This document shows positions 51,896-60,999 of a stretch of 64,000 nucleotides of DNA, in pieces. The translations under genes were made by a program, and so were the position numbers. Below the pieces are notes generated by a model, which saw only the letters and a program-made list of their open reading frames with translations, made no database searches and was not told the DNA's origin. Position 1 is the first letter of the stretch. Each line of letters begins with the position of its first letter. Origin of the DNA: Cellulomonas phragmiteti (GTDB taxonomy: Bacteria > Actinomycetota > Actinomycetes > Actinomycetales > Cellulomonadaceae); NCBI RefSeq assembly GCF_016862775.1, contig NZ_BONP01000001.1, forward strand, positions 124,001 through 188,000. The letters are read 5' to 3'.

Positions 51896-52665
51896 CCCGC
51901 TCACCGGTCGCAGGTGCTGCCCGGCAGGTGCTGCCGCCCGTCGTGCTGCTCGCCGCGCTGCTCGGCGCCTGGCACGGCGCGGTGGTGCTCGGCGACGTGC
52001 CGCCGTTCGTCCTGCCGGGACCCGCCGCCATCGGCGACCAGGTCGTGACGTACCGCGAGGCGATCTCGTCGGCCGCCCTCGTCACCGGGCGCAACGCGGC
52101 CCTCGGGCTGCTCGTCGGGTCCGTGCTCGGCGTCCTCCTCGCGGTCGTGGCCGCCGCGGTGCACCTGCTGGACGTGCTCGCCGAGCCGGTCGTCGCGGCG
52201 CTCGCGGTCGTGCCGATCGTGGCCCTCGCGCCCGTCCTGTACGCCATGTACGGGGCCGGCTCGGAGCAGGCGCGGGTCGTCGTCGCCGCGCTCGCGGTGT
52301 TCGTGCCCGTGTACGTCACGACGCTCCGCGGGCTGCGGCAGGTGCGCCCCGTGCACCGCGACCTCATGGCGGCCCTCGCCGCGTCGCGCGTGCAGGTCGC
52401 GCGCACGGTGACGATCCCCACGGCGGTCCCGTTCGTCTTCACCGGGCTGCGCATGGCGTCGTCGCTCGCCGTCATCTCGGCCATCGTCGCCGAGTACTTC
52501 GGCGGGCCGCGCTCGGGCATCGGCTCGTTCATCACGACGGCCGCCGCCGGCTCGAACTACGCGCAGGCGTGGGCGTACGTGCTCGGCGGCATCGCCGTCG
52601 GGCTGACGTTCTACGCCGTGACCGCCACCGCCGAGCACCTCGCCACCCGCCGGGCCGGCCCGTGA
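51892..52665 (+). CDS. ABC transporter permease 2 (SsuC/ThiX-like) of the pyrimidine locus
   Basis: A 257-residue permease with six helices. Core blocks: SSAALVTGRNAALGLLVGSV, ALAVVPIVALAPVLYAMYGA, VFVPVYVTTLRGLRQVRPVH, DLMAALAASRVQVARTVTIP (EAA loop) and SSLAVISAIVAEYFGGPRSG. Two different permeases imply a heterodimeric channel. ATG overlaps the ATPase stop. A short inverted repeat, CGTCCT/AGGACG (52678-52704), before the binding-protein gene may adjust relative expression. Confidence 0.92.
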   Translation: MTRSPVAGAARQVLPPVVLLAALLGAWHGAVVLGDVPPFVLPGPAAIGDQVVTYREAISSAALVTGRNAALGLLVGSVLGVLLAVVAAAVHLLDVLAEPVVAALAVVPIVALAPVLYAMYGAGSEQARVVVAALAVFVPVYVTTLRGLRQVRPVHRDLMAALAASRVQVARTVTIPTAVPFVFTGLRMASSLAVISAIVAEYFGGPRSGIGSFITTAAAGSNYAQAWAYVLGGIAVGLTFYAVTATAEHLATRRAGP

Positions 52666-52747
52666 GCCGCCCCCGCACGTCCTCCTGCCGACGCCGCCAG
52701 GACGGTCGACCCGCTGTTCGTCCGCGCACGCAACGAAGGGAGATGAC

Positions 52748-53896
52748 ATGAGGACCACGACGTACCGGGGGGCGGCCGTCGCGGCCGTCGCAGCCGCCGG
52801 GCTGCTGCTGACGGCCTGCTCGAGCACCGACGGGGCGGAGGCGTCCGGTGGTGGCACCGCCGCCGGCGACGACCTCACGCCGGTCACGCTGCAGCTGCAG
52901 TGGCTGACCCAGGCGCAGTTCGCCGGCTACTACGCGGCCGTCGACCAGGGCTACTACGCCGACGAGGGCCTGGACGTGCAGATCGTCCCCTCGGGCGGGG
53001 ACGTCGTGCCGCAGGACGCGCTCGCGGCCGGCGAGGTCGACTACGCGATCGCGTGGGTGCCCAAGGTCCTGGGCTCGATCGAGCAGGGCGCGCAGGTCAC
53101 GCACGTCGCCCAGGTCTTCGAGCGGTCCGCGACCCTGCAGGTCGCGTTCGCCGACTCCGGCATCACGTCCGTCGCCGACCTCGCGGGCAAGAAGGTCGGC
53201 TCGTGGGGCTACGGCAACGAGTGGGAGCTGTTCGCCGGGCTCAACCAGGCCGGCGTCGAGGACTTCGAGCTCGTGACCCAGGCGTTCGACATGCTCGGCC
53301 TGCTCAGCGGCGACATCGACGCCGCGCAGGCCATGACGTACAACGAGTACGCCCAGCTGCTGGAGACGGTCGACCCGGACACCGGTGAGCTGTACCAGCC
53401 CGAGGACTTCACGGTCATCGACTGGAACGACGAGGGCGTCGCGATGCTGCAGGACGCGATCTGGGCCGACGCGGCACGCCTCGCCGACGACGAGGAGTAC
53501 CAGGAGACGACCGTCAAGTTCCTCAAGGCCTCGCTCAAGGGCTGGGTGTACGCGCGGGACAACCCGCAGGAGGCGGCCGACATCGTCACCGCGGCCGGGT
53601 CCACCCTGGGCACGTCGCACCAGCTGTGGATGACCAACGAGGTCAACAAGCTCGTCTGGCCGTCCACGGGCGGCATCGGGCTGGTCGACCCCGCGGCGTG
53701 GGACCGCACCGTGGCGCTCGCCCTCGAGACGTCCAACGAGACCGGCGCGACGATCATCACGCAGGAGCCGCCGGACACGGCCTACACGTCCGAGTACGTC
53801 GAGCGCGCGCTCGCGGAGCTCGCCGAGGAGGGGGTCGACACCTTCGGCGCCGTTTTCGAGCCGATCGACGTCGAGCTCGCCGAGGGCGGCAACTGA
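52748..53896 (+). CDS. NMT1/THI5-like substrate-binding lipoprotein of the pyrimidine locus
   Basis: 382 residues. A signal with lipobox LLLTACSS (about 19-26) precedes an NMT1/THI5-like fold: VTLQLQWLTQAQFAGYYAAV, DQGYYADEGLDVQIVPSGGD, AAGEVDYAIAWVPKVLGSIE, LAGKKVGSWGYGNEWELFAG and AQAMTYNEYAQLLETVDPDT. This family binds pyrimidine-like ligands (HMP precursors, riboflavin) or taurine-like ones; in this operon a pyrimidine or hydantoin ligand is likely. AAGGGAG precedes the ATG. A very strong terminator follows. Confidence 0.92.
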   Translation: MRTTTYRGAAVAAVAAAGLLLTACSSTDGAEASGGGTAAGDDLTPVTLQLQWLTQAQFAGYYAAVDQGYYADEGLDVQIVPSGGDVVPQDALAAGEVDYAIAWVPKVLGSIEQGAQVTHVAQVFERSATLQVAFADSGITSVADLAGKKVGSWGYGNEWELFAGLNQAGVEDFELVTQAFDMLGLLSGDIDAAQAMTYNEYAQLLETVDPDTGELYQPEDFTVIDWNDEGVAMLQDAIWADAARLADDEEYQETTVKFLKASLKGWVYARDNPQEAADIVTAAGSTLGTSHQLWMTNEVNKLVWPSTGGIGLVDPAAWDRTVALALETSNETGATIITQEPPDTAYTSEYVERALAELAEEGVDTFGAVFEPIDVELAEGGN

Positions 53897-53901
53897 CCGA
53901 C

Positions 53902-53933
53902 GCCCGGGCGGGGTGCGCGCACCCCGCCCGGGC
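53902..53933 (+). terminator. Strong terminator after the substrate-binding protein gene
   Basis: GCCCGGGCGGGGTGCG (53902-53917) is followed at once by its exact reverse complement (53918-53933): a 32-base perfect palindrome, folding as a 14-bp stem with a 4-base loop, six bases after the stop. Confidence 0.85.
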
Positions 53934-53984
53934 CCCGGGGCGACGACGGACGCGGCCGCCCCGACGCACCGCCGGGAGGCACCC

Positions 53985-55319
53985 ATGGCAGCACCCCCTC
54001 AGGTCGACGGCCTGACGCTCGACGCCGAGGCCGTCGCGCTCGACCGCGCGCACGTCTTCCACTCGTGGTCCGCCCAGGCCCACGTCGCGCCCTTCGTCGT
54101 GGCCGGGGGCGCGGGCTCGACCGTCTGGGACCACGCCGGGCACGCGTACCTGGACTTCTCCAGCCAGCTCGTCAACACGAACATCGGGCACCAGCACCCC
54201 CGGGTCGTCGAGGCGATCCGCGAGCAGGCGGCGGCGCTGACGACCGTGGCGCCGGCGACGGCGAACCTCACGCGCGGGCGGGCGGCCGAGGCGGTCCTCG
54301 CGCACGCACCCGACCGGTTCGCCAAGGTCTTCTTCACCAACGGCGGCGCCGACGCCAACGAGAACGCGATCCGCATGGCGCGCCTGCACACCGGCCGCGA
54401 CAAGGTCGTGTCGCACTACCGCTCGTACCACGGCAACACCGGGGCGGCCGTCGTCGCGACGGGGGACTGGCGCCGCGTGCCCAACGAGTACGCCCGCGGC
54501 CACGTGCACGTGTTCGGCCCGTACCTGTACCGCTCGGAGTTCTGGGCGACCACGCCCGAGCAGGAGTGCGAGCGTGCCCTGCAGCACCTCGAGCGCGTCG
54601 TGCAGTGCGAGGGTCCGGACTCGGTCGCGGCGATCCTGCTGGAGACCGTGCCGGGGACCGCGGGCGTGCTCGTGCCGCCGGCCGGGTACCTGGCCGGGGT
54701 CCGGGAGATCGCCGACCGGTACGGGATCGTGCTGGTCCTCGACGAGGTCATGGCCGGGTTCGGGCGCACGGGCTCGTGGTTCGCGTTCGACCAGCACGAC
54801 GTCGTCCCCGACCTGGTGACCTTCGCCAAGGGCGTCAACTCCGGGTACGTGCCGGCCGGCGGGGTGCTCGTCTCCGCCGAGATCGCCGCGACGTTCGACG
54901 ACCGCGTGTACCCCGGCGGTCTGACGTACTCCGGGCACCCCCTGGCGATGGCCGCGATCGTCGGCGCGCTGGGGGCCATGGAGGACGAGGGGGTGGTCGA
55001 GAACGCCGCGGCCGTGGGGCGTGACGTGCTCGGGCCCGGGCTGGCCGACCTCGCCGCACGGCAGCCACTGGTCGGCGAGGTCCGCGGGTGCGGGGTGTTC
55101 TGGGCCGTCGAGCTCGTGGCCGACCGCGCGACGCGCGCGCCGGTGCCCGCCGCCGTCGTCGGGGCCGTCAAGGCCGCGTGCCTGGCGCGTGGCCTGCTGC
55201 CGTTCGTCGTGGACAACCGTGTGCACGTCGTCCCCCCGTGCGTGGTGACCCCCGACGAGGCACGCCGCGGGCTGGAGATCCTCGACGACGCCCTCACCGA
55301 GGCCACCCCCGCCCCCTGA
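53985..55319 (+). CDS. Class III aminotransferase, probable beta-alanine/omega-amino acid transaminase
   Basis: A 444-residue PLP enzyme. Blocks: YLDFSSQLVNTNIGHQHPRV, KVFFTNGGADANENAIRMAR (phosphate cup), VVSHYRSYHGNTGAAVVATG, GIVLVLDEVMAGFGRTGSWF with the PLP-ring Asp, and FAKGVNSGYVPAGGVLVS with catalytic Lys282; GGLTYSGHPLAMAAIVGALG follows. In reductive pyrimidine breakdown the amidase yields beta-alanine or beta-aminoisobutyrate, which this family transaminates to (methyl)malonate semialdehyde. It comes after the terminator, with GGGAGG before the ATG, so it may be expressed by read-through or its own promoter. Confidence 0.92.
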   Translation: MAAPPQVDGLTLDAEAVALDRAHVFHSWSAQAHVAPFVVAGGAGSTVWDHAGHAYLDFSSQLVNTNIGHQHPRVVEAIREQAAALTTVAPATANLTRGRAAEAVLAHAPDRFAKVFFTNGGADANENAIRMARLHTGRDKVVSHYRSYHGNTGAAVVATGDWRRVPNEYARGHVHVFGPYLYRSEFWATTPEQECERALQHLERVVQCEGPDSVAAILLETVPGTAGVLVPPAGYLAGVREIADRYGIVLVLDEVMAGFGRTGSWFAFDQHDVVPDLVTFAKGVNSGYVPAGGVLVSAEIAATFDDRVYPGGLTYSGHPLAMAAIVGALGAMEDEGVVENAAAVGRDVLGPGLADLAARQPLVGEVRGCGVFWAVELVADRATRAPVPAAVVGAVKAACLARGLLPFVVDNRVHVVPPCVVTPDEARRGLEILDDALTEATPAP

Positions 55320-55425
55320 CCCGGCCCCACCCCACCCACCCCACCGGCGACGGTGCGATCCTGTCGCCCGCCCGCCCGCGTGCGATGCTCGTCCGACACC
55401 CGCACCGTGACCGCCAGGAGCCCGC

Positions 55426-56190
55426 ATGACCTCGTCCACCGACCGTCCCCGCCGCGCGCTCGTCACGGGGGCGTCGTCCGGCATCGGCGCCGCCACGGTG
55501 CGTCGGCTGCGTGCCGAGGGGTGGGACGTCGTCGCGACCGCCCGCCGCGCGGACCGGCTCGCGGCGCTCGCTCGCGAGACGGGTGCGGACACGTTCGCCG
55601 CGGACCTCACGCGCGACGCCGACGTCGACGCGCTGCTCGCGCACGTGCGGGCGACGGGCGGGCTCGACGCCGTGGTCAACAACGCGGGCGGGGCGCTCGG
55701 GCTCGACAGCGTCGAGGACGCCGACGTCGACGGCTGGCGCACGATGTACGAGCTGAACGTGCTCGGGACGCTGCGCGTGGTCAAGGGCGTGCTGCCGCTG
55801 CTGCGCGAGCGCGGTGCGGGCGACGTCGTCGTCGTGACGTCGACCGCGGGTCAGGCGCCCTACCCGGGGGGCGCCGGGTACACGGGCGTCAAGCACGCCG
55901 AGCGCATGCTGGCCACGACGCTGCGCTGGGAGATCGTCGGGGAGCCCGTGCGGGTCATCGAGATCGCACCCGGCAACGTCGCGACCGAGGAGTTCTCGCT
56001 CGTGCGGTTCGACGGCGACGCCGAGCGCGCCGCGAAGGTCTACGAGGGCTACCAGCCGCTGCTCGCCGAGGACGTCGCCGACACGATCGCGTGGAGCCTG
56101 TCGCGTCCCGCCCACGTCAACGTCGACCTGCTGGTCGTGCGGCCGCGCGCGCAGGCGAACAACACGACGATCGCGCGCACCGGCGTCTGA
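55426..56190 (+). CDS. Short-chain dehydrogenase/reductase (SDR)
   Basis: A 254-residue classical SDR: NAD(P)-binding GASSGIG (15-21), VVATARRADRLAAL suggesting NADP(H) through the Arg after strand 2, VVNNAGGALG, and the catalytic Ser139-Tyr152-Lys156 (VVTSTAGQ, GYTGVKHAE). Resembles the YdfG/serine 3-dehydrogenase group, which reduces malonate semialdehyde and oxidises 3-hydroxy acids. That activity would fit the preceding aminotransferase, whose product is a semialdehyde, but this is inference. CAGGAG precedes the ATG. Confidence 0.92.
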   Translation: MTSSTDRPRRALVTGASSGIGAATVRRLRAEGWDVVATARRADRLAALARETGADTFAADLTRDADVDALLAHVRATGGLDAVVNNAGGALGLDSVEDADVDGWRTMYELNVLGTLRVVKGVLPLLRERGAGDVVVVTSTAGQAPYPGGAGYTGVKHAERMLATTLRWEIVGEPVRVIEIAPGNVATEEFSLVRFDGDAERAAKVYEGYQPLLAEDVADTIAWSLSRPAHVNVDLLVVRPRAQANNTTIARTGV

Positions 56191-56255
56191 GCGGGGCGAC
56201 GCCGCGGGGCGCACCTCCGACGTGCGATGTCGGGGCCGCGATCTACGCTGGCCGG

Positions 56256-58097
56256 GTGCCCCCGCCCGACACCTCCACGACGCGTGCCCTCCTCCGCCTC
56301 GTGCGCTGGGCGCGCCCCGCGCTGCCCCGGGTGGTCGCCGGCGGCAGCGCGACGCTCGTGGCGAGCCTCATCGCGCTCTCGGTGCCGCAGGTGCTGCGCG
56401 GAGTCGTCAACGGGCCGCTGCTGACGGACGGCTCGCGCGTCGCCGTCGTGCAGGCCGCGCTGCTCGTGCTCCTGCTCGGTGTGCTCGAGGCCGTGCTGGT
56501 GTGGGCGCGGCGCGCGCTCATCGCGACCCCCGGGACCGGTGTCGAGCGCACCATGCGCACCGACCTGTTCCGGCACCTGCTGGACCTCCCCGTCGCGTCG
56601 CACGACCGGTGGTCGGGCGGGCAGCTGCTGCAGCGCTCGATGGGCGACCTGCACACCGTGCGCCGCTGGATGGTGTTCGGGCTCGTGCAGCTGGTCGTGT
56701 CCTCGACCACGGTGCTGGTCGGCGGGGTGCTGATGATCGTGACCAGCCCGCTGCTCGGCGTCGTGTACCTCCTGGGTGCGGTCCCGGTCATCTGGCTCGG
56801 CTTCCGGTTCCGCCAGCACTACAAGGTCGTCGCGCGGCGCGCGCGGGACCAGGCCGGCGACCTCGCGACGAGCGTCGAGGAGTCGGTGCACGGCATCCGG
56901 GTGCTCAAGGCCTTCGGTCGCGGCGACGACGCGCTCGAGGACTTCGTCCGGCAGGCCGACGAGCTGCGCGGCACCGAGCTCGACAAGGCCCGCGCGCAGT
57001 CGCGCATGTCGTTCGCGCTCGCGTGGATCCCCGAGACGACGTTGGCCGTGGCCCTCGGGCTGGGGGTGTGGCTCGCCGCGACCGACCGCGCGAGCGTCGG
57101 CGCGCTCGTCGCCTTCTTCGCGACCGCCGCCGTGATGACCCGGCCCGTCGAGAGCCTGGGGATGCTGCTGGCGATGACGCTCGACGCGCGCGCCGGGACC
57201 GACCGCTTCCTGGAGGTCATGGACGCCGTACCGGCGCTGGCCGACCCCGAGCGGCCGGTGGCCCTGCCGCTCGCGCCGTCGGCCGGGACCCGCGTCGAGC
57301 TGCGGGACGTGCGGTTCGCGCACCGGCCCGGGTCGCGCGAGGTGCTGCGCGGCGTCGACCTCGTGCTCGAGCCGGGGGAGACCCTGGCGCTCGTCGGCCT
57401 GACGGGCAGCGGCAAGACGACGCTCCTGCAGCTGGTGCCCCGCCTCTACGACGTGACGGGGGGTGCCGTCCTGGTGGACGGGGTCGACGTGCGGGACGTC
57501 ACGCGCCACGACCTGCGCGGTGCGGTCGCCGTCGCGTTCGAGGACCCGATCCTGTTCTCGGCCTCGGTCCGCGACAACGTGCTCATGGGTGTGCCGGCCG
57601 AGCAGGTGGCCACCCTGAGCGAGGCGGACCGCGAGGAGGTGGTGCGCACGGCCCTCGACGTGGCGCGCGCGGGGTTCGTGCACCGCCTGCCGCGGGGTGT
57701 CGACACGGTCATCGGCGAGGAGGGCCTGAGCCTGTCCGGCGGGCAGCGCCAGCGCGTCGCGCTCGCCCGCGCGATCGCCGGGCGGCCCCGCGTGCTCGTC
57801 CTCGACGACCCGCTGTCGGCCCTCGACGTCGCGACGGAGGCCGAGGTGACCGCGGGCCTGCGCCGGGTCCTGGCGACCACCACGACGCTCGTCGTCGCGC
57901 ACCGCACGTCGACCGTCGCGCTGGCCGACCGCGTCGCGGTGCTGGAGGACGGCCGCGTCACCGGGGTCGGCCGGCACGCCGACCTGCTGGCGACGCACGC
58001 CCACTACCGGTACGTGCTCACCGCCGAGTGCGGCGACGACGACCCGCCCCCGCCCGGTGACCCCCGGCTGCCGCTGGCCGAGGAGGTGCGGCGGTGA
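56256..58097 (+). CDS. ABC exporter half-transporter, degenerate-NBD subunit
   Basis: 613 residues: a six-helix exporter domain (about 15-310) and an ATPase domain. Walker A is LVGLTGSGKTTLLQLVPRLY, signature LSLSGGQRQRVALARAIAGR, H-loop LVVAHRTSTVALADRV. Walker B reads VLVLDDPLSALD, with Asp in place of the catalytic Glu, and the Q-loop Gln is Glu in VAFEDPILFS. These mark the degenerate-site partner of a heterodimeric exporter such as TM287/288. The partner follows with a GTGA overlap. TACGCT at 56243-56248 ends only 7 bases before the GTG, suggesting a leaderless mRNA. Substrate unknown. Confidence 0.92.
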   Translation: MPPPDTSTTRALLRLVRWARPALPRVVAGGSATLVASLIALSVPQVLRGVVNGPLLTDGSRVAVVQAALLVLLLGVLEAVLVWARRALIATPGTGVERTMRTDLFRHLLDLPVASHDRWSGGQLLQRSMGDLHTVRRWMVFGLVQLVVSSTTVLVGGVLMIVTSPLLGVVYLLGAVPVIWLGFRFRQHYKVVARRARDQAGDLATSVEESVHGIRVLKAFGRGDDALEDFVRQADELRGTELDKARAQSRMSFALAWIPETTLAVALGLGVWLAATDRASVGALVAFFATAAVMTRPVESLGMLLAMTLDARAGTDRFLEVMDAVPALADPERPVALPLAPSAGTRVELRDVRFAHRPGSREVLRGVDLVLEPGETLALVGLTGSGKTTLLQLVPRLYDVTGGAVLVDGVDVRDVTRHDLRGAVAVAFEDPILFSASVRDNVLMGVPAEQVATLSEADREEVVRTALDVARAGFVHRLPRGVDTVIGEEGLSLSGGQRQRVALARAIAGRPRVLVLDDPLSALDVATEAEVTAGLRRVLATTTTLVVAHRTSTVALADRVAVLEDGRVTGVGRHADLLATHAHYRYVLTAECGDDDPPPPGDPRLPLAEEVRR

Positions 58098-59929
58098 GCG
58101 CCACCACCGCCCCGGGTGCCGCCACGCCCGCACCCGGCGGGCCCGCGCGCGACGAGCACGAGGACGTGGCACCGGCCGAGGTGCGACGCCGCTCGCTCGG
58201 GCTGCTGGGCACGCTCCTGCGGCCGGTGGCGCGGCGGGCGACGCTCACGGCGCTCGTCGTCGTGGTCGCCCAGCTGGCCCTGGTGGCCGGGCCGGCGCTC
58301 GTCGCGGTCGGCATCGACCGCGGCATCCCCGCCCTGCGCGCCGGCGACTCCGGACCGCTCCTGCTCGTCGCCGGCGGCTACGCGCTCACCGCCCTCGTCG
58401 CGGGCACCTTCACGGCCGCGACCGTGCGCATGGCCGCCACCGTGAGCCAGACCGTCCTGCTCGAGCTGCGCCGGCGCGTCTTCCGGCACACGCAGCGCCT
58501 GAGCCTGGAGTTCCACGAGCGGTACACGTCCGGCCGGATCATCTCGCGGCAGACCTCGGACCTGGAGGCGCTGCGCGAGCTGCTCGACGGCGGCGTCACG
58601 ACCCTCGCGGCCAGCGGCCTGGCGATGACCTTCACGGCCGTCGGGCTCACGCTGCTCGACTGGCGCAGCGGGCTCGTGCTGCTCGTCGCGGTGGTGCCGG
58701 GCGTCGTCCTGACGCGCTGGTTCCAGATGCGCTCCCAGGCCCAGTACCGGCGCTCCCGGACGGCGGCCGCGCGGGTCATCGTGCGGTTCGTCGAGACGAT
58801 GACGGGCATCCGCGCCGTGCAGGCGTTCCGCCGGGAGCGCCAGGTCGCCGAGGTCTACGCCGAGGAGTCCGAGGAGTACCGGGCCGCCAACGCCGAGGCG
58901 ATCCGCGTCAACGGCGTGTTCGACACCGGGCTCGTCCTCATCGGCAACGTCACGGTGGCCGGTGTGCTGCTCGTCGGGGGGCTGCGCGTGCTCGACGGCG
59001 CCCTCGACGTCGGCGTGCTCGTCGCCGCCGTGCTGTACGCCCGTCGGTTCTTCGCCCCGCTGGCCCAGATCGGCATGTTCTACAACTCGTTCCAGTCGGC
59101 GACGGCCGCGCTGGAGAAGCTGTCCGGCCTGCTCGCGCAGGAGCCGACCGTGCCCGACCCGGTGCGGCCCGTGCGCCTGCCCGAGCCCCGCGGTGACGTC
59201 CGCTTCGACGGCGTCGAGTTCGGCTACGCCGACGGGCCGACCGTGCTGCCGCACCTCGACCTGCACGTCCCGGCCGGGCAGACCGTCGCGCTCGTGGGGG
59301 AGACCGGGGCGGGCAAGTCGACCGTCGCCAAGCTGCTCGCGCGGTTCTACGACCCCCGGTCCGGGGCGGTGCGCCTGGACGGCGTCGACCTGCGCGACGC
59401 GGACCCGGGTGACCTGCGCACCGCGATGGTGATGGTCACGCAGGAGGCGTACCTGTTCTCCGGGTCGGTCGCGGCCAACATCGCGCTGGGACGCCCGTCG
59501 GCGACCCGCCAGGAGATCGAGCAGGCCGCCCGCGCGGTCGGGGTGCACGACCTGCTGGCCTCGCTGCCGGACGGGTACGACACGGACGTCGACACCCGCG
59601 GGGTGCGCCTGTCCGCCGGGCAGCGTCAGCTGGTGTCGTTCGCGCGCGCGTTCCTCGCCGACCCGGCGGTCCTGGTGCTGGACGAGGCGACGAGCTCGCT
59701 GGACATCCCGGGCGAGCAGCTCGTCCAGGAAGGGCTGCGCACCCTGCTGACCGGGCGCACGGCGGTCGTCATCGCGCACCGCCTGTCCACCGTCATGCAC
59801 GCCGACCGCGTGCTGGTGGTCGACGACGGGCGCGTCGTCGAGGACGGCAGCCCGCAGGAGCTCGTCGCGGCGGGCGGGCGGTTCGCCACCCTGCACACGC
59901 AGTGGCAGGAGTCCCTGCGCAGCACCTGA
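58094..59929 (+). CDS. ABC exporter half-transporter, catalytic subunit
   Basis: 611 residues: exporter membrane domain (about 35-330), then the ATPase with Walker A LVGETGAGKSTVAKLLARFY, Q-loop VMVTQEAYLFSGSVAANIAL, Walker B VLVLDEATSSLDIPGEQLVQ with the catalytic Glu, and H-loop VVIAHRLSTVMHADRVLVVD. The signature is VRLSAGQRQLVSF, with Ala for the first Gly. Together with the preceding gene it forms a heterodimeric type IV exporter with one degenerate site. Both are coupled by the GTGA overlap. Exported compound unknown (drug, lipid or peptide). Confidence 0.93.
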   Translation: MSATTAPGAATPAPGGPARDEHEDVAPAEVRRRSLGLLGTLLRPVARRATLTALVVVVAQLALVAGPALVAVGIDRGIPALRAGDSGPLLLVAGGYALTALVAGTFTAATVRMAATVSQTVLLELRRRVFRHTQRLSLEFHERYTSGRIISRQTSDLEALRELLDGGVTTLAASGLAMTFTAVGLTLLDWRSGLVLLVAVVPGVVLTRWFQMRSQAQYRRSRTAAARVIVRFVETMTGIRAVQAFRRERQVAEVYAEESEEYRAANAEAIRVNGVFDTGLVLIGNVTVAGVLLVGGLRVLDGALDVGVLVAAVLYARRFFAPLAQIGMFYNSFQSATAALEKLSGLLAQEPTVPDPVRPVRLPEPRGDVRFDGVEFGYADGPTVLPHLDLHVPAGQTVALVGETGAGKSTVAKLLARFYDPRSGAVRLDGVDLRDADPGDLRTAMVMVTQEAYLFSGSVAANIALGRPSATRQEIEQAARAVGVHDLLASLPDGYDTDVDTRGVRLSAGQRQLVSFARAFLADPAVLVLDEATSSLDIPGEQLVQEGLRTLLTGRTAVVIAHRLSTVMHADRVLVVDDGRVVEDGSPQELVAAGGRFATLHTQWQESLRST

Positions 59930-59941
59930 GCCCGGGAGCCG

Positions 59942-60826
59942 TCAGGCGCCCTCGGCGCCGTCCTGCGAGCCCGCGTGGTCCCGCAGCCAGCGCGTGTCGT
60001 CGTTGACGAAGGCGTAGTACCAGCCGATGAGCAGGCCCCCGCCGAGGAAGTTGCCGACCAGCGCCAGCGCGACGTTCCCGGCGGCGAGCCCCACGTCGAT
60101 CCCCTCGCGCAGCCCGACGATCGAGAACAGCACCGTGTTGGCGACGGAGTGCTCGAGCCCCAGGAAGGCGAACACGAAGACCGCGATGATCATGACCAGC
60201 GACTTCGTCAGGTCGTCCTTGATGAGCCCGTTGTAGACCAGCAGCATGGCGAGGTTGATGCAGAAGTTGCACAGCACCGCGCGCACCAGCAGGTCGACCC
60301 ACCCGGTCGGCCCGTCCGCGACGAACGCGAGCTTGTGGTCCACCGACGCGACCATCTGGTCGAGGACCGCACCGTCGGCGAGCGTCGAGAACCGCACGAA
60401 GACCGCGACGAGCAGCCCGCCGACGAGGTTGCCGAGGTAGCACAGCCCGAGCAGGCGCAGCGCGTTCCCCCAGGTCGTGCGGCGGTGGTACGCCCCGATC
60501 GACACGATCATCATGTTCGAGGTCAGCAGCTCGGAGCGGGAGTAGTAGATGAACACGAGCGCCCAGCCGAACGTGAGGGCGCCGACGATGCGGCCCAGCG
60601 GGTACAGGCTCGACCCACCCAGCACGACCTGGTCGAACGCCGCGACGACCGCGTAGTGCACCGCGTACAGCAGGCCGATGATGATGCCGGCCATCGCGGC
60701 GCGCATGAGGTACCGGCGGCCCAGGGTCCCGGACATCGCGGTCTTCGTCTCGAGGGACTCCAGGACGGTGCTGATGAACTGCTTGCCCGGGAAGAGGGAA
60801 CGGGCGTCGGGGCCGGTGGTGCTCAC
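59942..60826 (-). CDS. Formate/nitrite transporter (FNT) family channel
   Basis: A 294-residue membrane protein with six helices and re-entrant loops of the FocA/NirC type: RRYLMRAAMAGIIIGLLYAV, LTSNMMIVSIGAYHRRTTWG, RAVLCNFCINLAMLLVYNGL (the NxxxN-like helix 4 segment), AFLGLEHSVANTVLFSIVGL with the conserved pore His, and VGNFLGGGLLIGWYYAFVND. Transports formate, nitrite or related small anions; the anion is not readable. The GTG at 60826 starts MSTTGPDARS. It is convergent with the ABC exporter and divergent from the phosphoribosyltransferase gene. Confidence 0.92.
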   Translation of the reverse strand: MSTTGPDARSLFPGKQFISTVLESLETKTAMSGTLGRRYLMRAAMAGIIIGLLYAVHYAVVAAFDQVVLGGSSLYPLGRIVGALTFGWALVFIYYSRSELLTSNMMIVSIGAYHRRTTWGNALRLLGLCYLGNLVGGLLVAVFVRFSTLADGAVLDQMVASVDHKLAFVADGPTGWVDLLVRAVLCNFCINLAMLLVYNGLIKDDLTKSLVMIIAVFVFAFLGLEHSVANTVLFSIVGLREGIDVGLAAGNVALALVGNFLGGGLLIGWYYAFVNDDTRWLRDHAGSQDGAEGA

Positions 60827-60999
60827 GGGCTCACGCTGCCACAGGGTGCCCCCGGCGCGCCGGGTCGACGGTCCCGTCGGACGCTGTGACCTGCGTCCCG
60901 CCGCGTCCGCGACGCCGGGGCACCCTCGCACGGCCGCAGCGGCGTCACCCGGGACGACCGGGCAACGCCACCGCAACGCGCGTGGGCGACGATGTGCGC

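Noticed and set aside
46725..53896. Thiamine (HMP) salvage locus under a TPP riboswitch
   Set aside because: The importer resembles the ThiXYZ family, but there is no TPP riboswitch motif, and the neighbours are pyrimidine/hydantoin catabolic enzymes rather than thiamine genes.
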